Part shown: one piece after another, positions 56,500 to 64,000 of the stretch
How positions within the stretch are numbered: the stretch's first letter is position 1
How the letters are laid out: every line of letters begins with the position of its first letter
Origin: Ashinkailepas kermadecensis
Taxonomy: Eukaryota > Arthropoda > Thecostraca > Neolepadidae
DNA length: 64,000 nucleotides
Direction: 5' to 3'
NCBI GenBank assembly: GCA_034440615.1
Contig: JAOTOM010005144.1
Span: 800,501 to 864,500 of the forward strand
Notes under the pieces: generated by a model
The model's database searches: none
What the model was told of the DNA's origin: nothing
Seen by the model: the letters and a program-made list of their open reading frames with translations, nothing else
Position numbers and translations under genes: made by a program

Positions 56500-57585
56500 C
56501 TGTCAGAAGCAACTGGCATCACGTACAATAACACGCAACGGCATACTAGCGGCTAAGCCACCCAAAGGTCATTTGTGGTGCATGGATGCAGAACGAATGA
56601 GCATCCAGGCTTTTCGTGATGGAATTTAAAACAGTCTCAGACGGCGGGTCTCGAACTTCGGACCTTTCCCACCAGAGCTAAGTGTGCCTGGGTCGTTGGT
56701 GCCGACGATCGAGAAAGAGCTGGGTATCATAGCAACAGCACTGCAACGCTTGGACAGTAAGACAACTATGGTACGTCTCCACATGAAAAATGATCGGGAA
56801 GGCAACACATGAGGTAAAACAAACAGCTAGATAAACAGTTCTGAGGAAATGCGTGTGAATATACAATAGAAACAAAGTGACTCTTGTAACCAAGTGACCA
56901 CATAATTCGACTTGTCCTTAATTTTGTATACAACCGTGAGCGCAATGTCTCGGTGCACCTGTAAGCGCGCTAAGTATCACAAACTCTACCTCACCGCAGT
57001 GTCTCGGTGTGCCTATAAGTTCGCTAAGTATCTCAAACTCTACCCGAACGTTAGTCATTGCTCACAAAATAGTATGCATATCACAATCAGCTCACACAAC
57101 TGGAAATATTGCAGGGAGGAACTAAATCACGTGCCGTGTTCTTCCGTGCAATCATCATCATCGAAAGGTTGTCCTTTGGCAACAAAAAGCGAATAGAACA
57201 CGTTCCCACCATACCTTTGGTGGAACACACAAGTACTCGCCGGAAGATAGCTAATAACTGCAAGATATATCACGACAGAACAGACGGACAGAGCTTGCCA
57301 TTACAGAACTTGTGTCACTAGTGTTTGTTCCCGGCCATAATTATGAATGGATAATGAAAGGATGCTGAAACTCCATTTAAAGAGTCTCACAAGTCACATA
57401 AAGCCAAGTTGTAATTTTCATTTTCACAGGAATGCTAGCCTGGGTGGCTTTGCTCGATTACAGAACAGGATAAGCGAAGTTTGCTGCGCCTTGGATTGAT
57501 CCACAACCAAGGCATTTAATTGCAATCCAGCGACAAATACTTCGCCCACCGTGTGACGTCACACCCGAGTTCCGACACGGTCGGC
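56500..57585. other. Unique sequence with one short duplication
   Basis: TGTCTCGGTGYRCCTRTAAG followed by GCTAAGTATCNCAAACTCTAC occurs twice at 56946-57045. No gene was seen. Confidence 0.35.
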
Positions 57586-57589
57586 CTGT

Positions 57590-58460
57590 TCCCGCGCGCG
57601 CGACGTTACCGGACCGGGTGTCAGCTGACACATCCTGGACAATGCGCGCGACGTTACCGGACCGGCTGTCAGCTGACACATCCTGGACAATGCGCGCGAC
57701 GTTACCGGACCGGCTGTCAGCTGACACATCCTGGACAATGCGCGCGACGTTACCGGACCGGCTGTCAGCTGACACATCCTGGACAATGCGCGCGACGTTA
57801 CCGGACCGGCTGTCAGCTGACACATCCTGGACAATGCGCGCGACGTTACCGGACCGGGTGTCAGTTGACACATCCTGGACAATGCGCGCGACGTTACCGG
57901 ACCGGCTGTCAGCTGACACATCCTGGACAATGCGCGCGACGTTACCGGACCGGCTGTCAGCTGACACATCCTGGACAATGCGCGCGACGTTACCGGACCG
58001 GCTGTCAGCTGACACATCCTGGACAATGCGCGCGACGTTACCGGACCGGCTGTCAGCTGACACATCCTGGACAATGCGCGCGACGTTACCGGACCGGCTG
58101 TCAGCTGACACATCCTGGACAATGCGCGCGACGTTACCGGACCGGCTGTCAGCTGACACATCCTGGACAATGCGCGCGACGTTACCGGACCGGCTGTCAG
58201 CTGACACATCCTGGACAGTGCGCGCGACGTTACCGGACGGGCTGTCAGCTGAAACATCCTGGACAATGCGCGCGACGTTACCGGACCGGCTGTCAGCTGA
58301 CACATCCTGGACAATGCGCGCGACGTTACCGGACCGGCTGTCAGCTGACACATCCTGGACAATGCGCGCGACGTTACCGGACCGGCTGTCAGCTGACACA
58401 TCCTGGACAATGCGCGCGACGTTACCGGACCGGCTGTCAGCTGACACATCCTGGACAACG
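57590..58460. repeat. 48-bp minisatellite, about 18 copies
   Basis: The unit is CGCGCGACGTTACCGGACCG, GCTGTCAGCTGACACATCCT, GGACAATG. Copies are almost identical. It contains the palindromes GCGCGC and TGTCAGCTGACA, so each unit could extrude a small hairpin. Confidence 0.97.
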
Positions 58461-59020
58461 CGCACCATTTGCAAGTGCAGACGTGAACAAAGTTTAGACT
58501 ATTTAGTCTCGCATCTGCGTGGTTAGTTTTCAGTATTTCTTGAGACGCTGACGGTAAATAAAATAAGCATCGCTGGCTTCCTCAACCCACGTGCCACACA
58601 AGTCCAGCAGGCACGGCGACGTCGACTTCGCCAGCCGTGGGTGAAATTATCCAGGCGAACATGAAATTAGTATACTATTCTGACATCAGCAAACACCGGT
58701 TCGGGCGATGAGACCGGGAAATACGGCTCTACCGCCTGCCCGCACGTTTGTCTGTTCAGTTCAGCGCATGATGTTACACAGAGGGATATGAGCAGCGTCC
58801 GTCGCCACCAATACATCCTCCCACTGCCATCTGCTCTCCCTCCAGCGCGACCAACGGCGATACACGGTCACGCACACATTACACATTACAGGGAACGACA
58901 ACGACAAATCCATTATCCGGGATATCCGCACCAAGTGGAAATCAGGCGAACAAGCACCAGATCGGCATCGATGATGAATGGTGGGGGATGATGAATGGAG
59001 GATGATGGATCGTCTATGTG
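58461..59020. other. No gene seen
   Basis: Unique sequence between two arrays; no coding signal. Confidence 0.3.
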
Positions 59021-59190
59021 GTGGGTACCGTGAACTGGCCGTCATGTCAGCGGCCAGTGTGGTGGGCACCGTGAACTGACCGTCAGGTCAGCCGCCAGTG
59101 TGGTGGATACCGTGAACTGACCGTCAGGTCAGCGGCCAGTGTGGTGGGCACCGTGAACTGACCGTCAGGTCAGCGGTCAGTGTGGTGGTG
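59021..59190. repeat. 41-bp tandem repeat, about 4 copies
   Basis: The unit is GTGAACTGACCGTCAGGTCA then GCGGCCAGTGTGGTGGGCACC in two parts, with small changes. Confidence 0.92.
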
Positions 59191-59194
59191 GCAA

Positions 59195-59755
59195 TGGCCC
59201 AGAGGCCCACTTTCACCACCGGTTGGTGCCAACACCTCGCACGTGGGCGACTGCACGGCCAGTGGAGGCGCGTGCATTGGTGACGAGCTGACGGCTGGCT
59301 GGACGGAACCCCTCCGTGTACAGTACGGCTCCATGTACATGTCAGGGACGGATCCCAGGGGGTGGAACGAAGGGATGACCGCCCCCCCCCTCTTATGTAG
59401 CACCCCAAAAGTCGCTCCCGATGGAGATGGGGCGCCCCTCCAGGTGAAAAAGGCGTTCCATAGGGAAGGTGAAGTGCACTCTCCCCCATACCCACCGACA
59501 TTTTCCGTCGAAGGCACCCATTCGGGTCTGCACTTATTTGGTGGCTGTAGAAGAAATGCTGAGATGCAAAGCGTCACGTGCTGTACATCTCACGTGTTTC
59601 TGCACACTTCTCAGACACAAGGTATGATGGACAAAATCGGCAATCGGCCATGCTTTTGCAATAGTGGTATTGCCAAGACGGCGATTTGAGAATGGCCTTC
59701 AACTATCAGCACAGCCCTGTTCTATGTAGTGCCAGTCGTGAAGTAACCAGCCATA
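59195..59755. other. Possible dispersed-element sequence, no gene seen
   Basis: GACGGATCCCAGGGGGTGG at about 59346 resembles the family B terminus, and GGTGAAAAAGGCGTTCC to CCCCCATACC at 59440-59500 weakly matches the 26.7 kb element. Confidence 0.35.
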
Positions 59756-59758
59756 AGG

Positions 59759-59972
59759 CATTGTGTATAAATCAAATATATATACGACCTTCAATATACC
59801 AGGAGGTGCTGAGTTGACATCAAAAGTAACGATAAGGGTTGTACTTTATTGCTCAACGTTACTTTTGGCCTTCGTTGAGCAATAAAGTACAACCCTTATC
59901 GTTACTTTTGATGTAAACTCAGCACCTCCTGGTATATTGCAGGTCGTATATATATTTTATTTATACCCAATG
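59759..59972. mobile_element. Foldback element: 100-bp arms, 14-nt loop
   Basis: Arms 59759-59858 and 59873-59972 are reverse complements with about five differences, including GTGTATAAATC versus GGGTATAAATA near the outer ends. The loop is TTACTTTTGGCCTT. There is no coding content. A 12-bp direct repeat CAGCCATAAGGC (59748-59759 and 60018-60029) brackets the palindrome plus 45 bp and might be a target duplication. The single strand would form a long near-perfect hairpin. Confidence 0.9.
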
Positions 59973-60233
59973 TCTAAAACCCAGGAGCATCTAAGAGCCA
60001 TTCTTCGTTATATTAAACAGCCATAAGGCCCCAGTAAAAGATCAAATAAGGCAGCTCCAGTCTTAGGAAAACTTCATTTTATATCAGCGCAGTGCTGGCA
60101 CGTATAGCTATCACATCACGTGATGACGACATTACCACATACATAGCGTCTAAACCCGGCGACAGCGACGGCGACTACACACCACTACTGTGTCTTCCCT
60201 ACCCAGACACGCCGTCGGAACAGCGCATCAGAC
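59973..60233. other. Short unique stretch before the 21-bp arrays
   Basis: It includes the right copy of the 12-bp direct repeat at 60018. No gene was seen. Confidence 0.3.
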
Positions 60234-61135
60234 GGCAACAACTCACACACCAGAGGCAACAAGTCACACACCAGAGGAAACAACTCACACACCAGAGGCA
60301 ACAACTCACACACCAGAGGCAACAACTCACACACCAGAGGCAACAACTCCCACACCAGAGGCAACAACTCACACACCAGAGGAAACAACTCACACACCAG
60401 AGGCAACAACTCACACACCAGAGGAAACAACTCACACACCAGAGGAAACAATTCACACACCAGAGGAAACAACTCACACACCAGAGGAAACAACTCACAC
60501 ACCAGAGGAAACAACTCACACACCAGAGGCAACAACTCACACACCAGAGGCAACAACTCACACACCAGAGGCAACAACTCCCACACCAGAGGCAACAACT
60601 CACACACCAGAGGAAACAACTCACACACCAGAGGCAACAACTCACACACCAGAGGAAACAACTCACACACCAGAGGCAACAACTCACACACCAGATACAA
60701 CAACTCACACACCAAAGGCAACAACACACACACCAGAGGCAACAACTCACACACCAGAGGAAACAACTCACACACCAGAGGCAACAACTCACACACCAGA
60801 GGCAACAACTCACACACCAGAGGAAACAACTCACACACCAGAGGCAACAACTCACACACCAGAGGCAACAACTCACACACCAGAGGCAACAACTCACACA
60901 CCAGAGGCAACAACTCACACACCAGAGGCAACAACTCACACACCAGAGGCAACAACTCACACACCAGAGGCAACAACTCACACACCAGAGGCAACAACTC
61001 ACACACCAGAGGCAACAACTGACACACCAGAGGAAACAACTCACACACCAGAGGAAACAACTCACACACCAGAGGAAACAACTCACACACCAGAGGCAAC
61101 AACTCACACACCAGAGGCAACAACTCACACAGAAT
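60234..61135. repeat. 21-bp minisatellite block 1, about 43 copies
   Basis: The unit is ACACCAGAGGCAACAACTCA plus C, with GGAAAC as the main alternative to GGCAAC. The plus frame reads as a TTHTPEA heptad, mucin-like, but other frames are open too. Confidence 0.96.
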
Positions 61136-61146
61136 CGAGGACCCAC

Positions 61147-61945
61147 ACCAGCGGTCCCACACCAGCGGTAACATGTCCCACACCAGCGGTAACATGTCCC
61201 ACACCAGCGGTAACATGTCCCACACCAGCGGTAACATGTCCCACACCAGCGGCAACATGTCCCACACCAGCAGTAACATGTCCCACACTAGCGGTAACAA
61301 GTCCCACACTAGCGGCAACAAGTCCCACACCAGCGGTAATATGTCCCACACTAGCAGTAACAAGTCCCACACTAGCGGTAGTAGGTCCCACACCAGCGGT
61401 AACATGTCCCACACCAGCGGTAACAAGTCCCACACTAGCGGTAGTAGGTCCCACACTAGCGGTAACATGTCCCACACCAGCGGTAACATGTCCCACACCA
61501 GCGGTAACATGTCCCACAACAGCGGTAACATGTCCCACACCAGCGGTACCATGTCCCATACCAGCGGAAACATGTCCCATACAAGCGGTAACATGTCCCA
61601 TACCAGCGGTAACAAGTCCCACACCAGCGGTAACATGTCCCACACCAGCGGTAACAAGACACACAACAGCGGTAACATGTCCCACACCAGCGGTAACAAG
61701 TCCCATACCAGCGGTAACATGTCACATACCAGCGGTAACAAGTCCCACACCAGCGGTAACATGTCCCACACCAGCGGTAACAAGACACACAACAGCGGTA
61801 ACATGTCCCACACTAGCGGTAGTAGGTCCCACACTAGCGGTAATAGGTTCCACACCAGCGGTAACAAGACACAACAGCGGTAACAAGTCCCACACCAGCG
61901 GTAACATGTCACACACCAGCGGTAACAAATACCACACCCGTCCTA
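61147..61945. repeat. 21-bp minisatellite block 2, about 38 copies
   Basis: The unit is CACACCAGCGGTAACATGTC plus C. Its length and the frame CACACCAG-GG-AACA are the same as block 1, so the two blocks are diverged halves of one ancestral array meeting at about 61135. Confidence 0.96.
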
Positions 61946-62986
61946 TCCATTTCCTGTCCTAAATTACCTATAAGTGTATGGGACCCTTATGTTTGCTCCT
62001 TTGCGTGATGTGATACAAACTTGCGTGATTGCGGTGCAGATCCCGCAGAAGTTTAACGGGGGTTATCGGCTAAACATTTCCGAAACTATGAACATGCAAT
62101 CCTTTCGGTTGTACACCTGTTTGACGAGTTAGCGGATTCAAATTTCAGCACATCGTTCATTCTGGAAGCTCTGCGACTAAACAATTTGCTTCATGATAGC
62201 TCGTGCATAACCTTTCGTGCAGTCTTTCGTGCAGAGACACAGACAAGACGAGTCAAGATCTCAGCCCGTGCACTCGAAAACATCACATCACATTTCCACA
62301 CCTTTCAAAATGCATTTAGTTTCGCCTTGCTTCTTCCAGAACGCTTATAGAATGGCTCGGATGTCACGAATGCGCCAAGTGCGCGCGCAAACACTCCAAG
62401 GTGCATACATTAGCAGCATTGAGTCATTACAGAAAAGTAAGCGTATTTCAGCAAGAAAAAAAACCGGCAAAGTTAGTTACTCTAAAAGAATTAATCGCAT
62501 GCCAACAAATGTGCTGTTAAATTCTGGAAATAGCTTAAAGAAGATCGTCATTTATTGAGGAGATATTAGACAATATTTGCCTGGCAATTTCGCGAAACGG
62601 TACACTACGAGGAAAGTAGTGCACTTGTAAAGAGCAAGTTCTGTCTGACAAAGAGGAACTTCGGTATTTTCCTCGAGAACTTGCTAGAACTCGTATCGAC
62701 TTGGTGAACTTAAAGCGCTTCCCTGAACTGCACTGTAAGTCGATACCGATTTTAAAAAACTGCCTCTTCACTTTTAAGTTTCGCGTAGTACTTGTGCTTT
62801 TTTCATTTCACGTCGCGACGTCAAATGATGGCCATTTTCTGCCACCTTTCGTGCCGTTATCTGTACCGAGGGGTACCGTCTGTCACCCATACCAGCCTAG
62901 CTGTGGGCGTCCCCACCACCTCCGCCGTGTGGGATGGGTGTGGAGGCCGTCCGCCTGTCCCCCCAACAAAACCACCATAACACCAA

Positions 62987-62988
<2 letters not shown>
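61946..62988. other. No gene seen
   Basis: AT-rich unique sequence. A 113-codon frame at 62217-62558 has no recognisable features. Confidence 0.3.

Positions 62989-63019
<31 letters not shown>
62989..63019 (+). repeat. 31-C homopolymer
   Basis: An unbroken run of 31 C. The other strand is G-only and could form a quadruplex. The length may be unreliable in the assembly. Confidence 0.9.
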
Positions 63020-63020
<1 letters not shown>

Positions 63021-63260
63021 TGTGGGGTAGGCCGTCACACACCTGTCCCGCCTATGATCCCAGCACGACAGCTATCACAGCAGCACCACGCCCCCGCCTC
63101 GGCAGTCGACACAGCCGAGGTCGCCACTATGACCCAGCACGACAGCACCACAGCAGACCACGTACCCTCCGCCGTGTGGCATGCGCACACCTGTCCCGCC
63201 TATGATCCCAGAGACAGCTATCACAGCAGCACCACGCCCCCCCCCCCCCCGCCGCCACAG
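63020..63260. repeat. Two-copy duplication, unit about 150 bp
   Basis: CACACCTGTCCCGCCTATGA followed by a GACAGCTATCACAGCAGCAC block occurs at about 63038 and 63187. Long C runs follow both copies. Confidence 0.8.
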
Positions 63261-64000
63261 AGGGGGTGGCCCCCCCCCCCCCCCCCTTCCCCCCCCGCGG
63301 CGCCCCGCCCGCGCCACACGCGCCGCAATCACGCGCCACTTTGCCGCCGATGGGTGCGGCGCGCGCACGAGATGCGGCGGTGGCGGCGCGGCCGCCGCGT
63401 CGTTTGCCGCTGACCCCTGCGGTCGGCGGACCATGGACCACGCGGCAGGCGGATCACGGTCATCAGCCACTGCGGTCGAGTCAGCGCCGCTGCCAAACAC
63501 CATGATCAGCGCGGCCGGTTGTTGGCCGAGCCGTTTGGCGCCGCATCAGGTGCGAATTGGCGCCAACCGGAGCGGCGCGCGAGCGACCGCCGGCGCCTGA
63601 TTGGCGCGGTAAACAGCGGGAATGGCGCGCCGCCCCAGCTACCGCCGTGGCAGAGGAAATTGTGCGGCCTTGTTACGTTGTCAGTGCCGCATGTCCCGCT
63701 ACGTGATGCGCGTGCACGCACTCCACCCGTCCCCACTTGGTGAGGGGAGTGGAGGGGAGGGATGTCCGTAACTTCGGCAACAGCCACATGCCCAGATGAG
63801 TCACATTTACTAGGCGCATCTAGGAATGATTTCACTACATCCCCTCCCTTTTAATGATACTAAGGTAAGGAAGATAATTTATTATCCATAAGTCATCATT
63901 AATTCATAATTCAGGAAGGAAGTAAGGAAGATAATTCATTGCATCCCCTCCCTGATAATATATTCTGGGTAATGAAATATTGCTCAGGAAACCTATCTGC
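63261..64000. other. GC-rich then AT-rich unique sequence, no gene assigned
   Basis: From 63270 to 63660 it is very CpG-rich with GGCGC-type blocks and could be a promoter of something outside the window. From 63830 onward it is AT-rich, with a short GGAAGGAAGTAAGGAAGATAAT-like repeat in two parts. Confidence 0.3.

Noticed and set aside
56640..56720. Another tRNA-like SINE head (GTTCGAGACCCGCC)
   Set aside because: A B-box-like motif is present, but no A box lies at the right distance, and there is no body or target duplication.
57458..58526. Four overlapping 300-codon frames
   Set aside because: All result from the 48-bp array; four frames open at once over the same bases is the mark of a stop-free repeat unit.
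7334..61945. Idea that the arrays as a group are coding because many periods are multiples of three
   Set aside because: About half of the periods (for example 14, 17, 22, 28, 29, 31, 34, 38, 41, 53, 68, 148) are not multiples of three, so there is no clear preference.
60190..61962. 590-codon mucin-like TTHTPEA frame
   Set aside because: Its start is GTG, the frame spans two 21-bp arrays, and overlapping frames on both strands are equally open. Kept only as a repeat; coding cannot be excluded.

Overview
The window looks like animal nuclear DNA, most likely an arthropod and possibly a crustacean such as a barnacle. That placement is an inference from gene content, intron structure, tRNA-derived SINEs and the very high minisatellite load; no marker gene fixes the species. 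No bacterial gene or operon, tRNA gene, rRNA, CRISPR array or intact transposase/reverse transcriptase was seen. By a hand tally, roughly a third of the 64 kb is tandem repeat: more than 30 separate arrays with units of 7 to 148 bp.

Two genes can be supported, both on the minus strand. At 4138-4734 there is a complete single-exon coding region of 198 codons for a homologue of SPMIP1 (sperm microtubule inner protein 1, formerly ATP6V1FNB). Three well-separated exons (43933-44093, 17488-23546, 6978-7134) fit one gene of the sorbin-homology adaptor family (SORBS; CAP in Drosophila). The 44 kb and 7.1 kb exons resemble two neighbouring segments that lie ahead of the SH3 domains in vertebrate SORBS1. 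Between them sits a 6-kb exon coding for about 2,014 residues of Arg/Ser/Pro-rich protein. The 44 kb exon and the 6-kb exon both end in splice phase 1, and the 7.1 kb exon accepts phase 1, so either could be joined to it. This suggests alternative starts. The SH3 exons would lie beyond position 1.

Layout: 1-3.2 kb holds diverged non-autonomous transposons; 4.1-4.8 kb SPMIP1; 5.1-5.4 kb a SINE; 6.9-7.1 kb the third CAP-like exon; 7.3-17 kb an intron filled with arrays of 27, 31, 29, 24, 38 bp and GA repeats, plus two SINEs; 17.5-23.5 kb the giant exon, followed by a GC-rich presumed promoter; 24.7-43.9 kb more arrays (68, 14/56, 34, 48, 66, 24, 18, 30 and 42 bp), SINE pieces and a second inverted copy of the 1-1.8 kb element; 43.9-44.1 kb the first CAP-like exon; 45.9-63 kb arrays of 42, 33, 53, 17, 28, 33, 34, 148, 48, 41 and 21 bp, a SINE, a 100-bp-arm foldback element and a 31-C homopolymer.

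The most unusual signals are: a shared SINE 3' module that also occurs alone as insertions of about 44-55 bp flanked by 12-16 bp target duplications; a 3.9-kb array of 33-bp units carrying a gap-free 914-bp duplication at an offset of exactly 1,850 bp; and the inferred alternative-start structure of the CAP-like gene with minisatellites directly against its exons.
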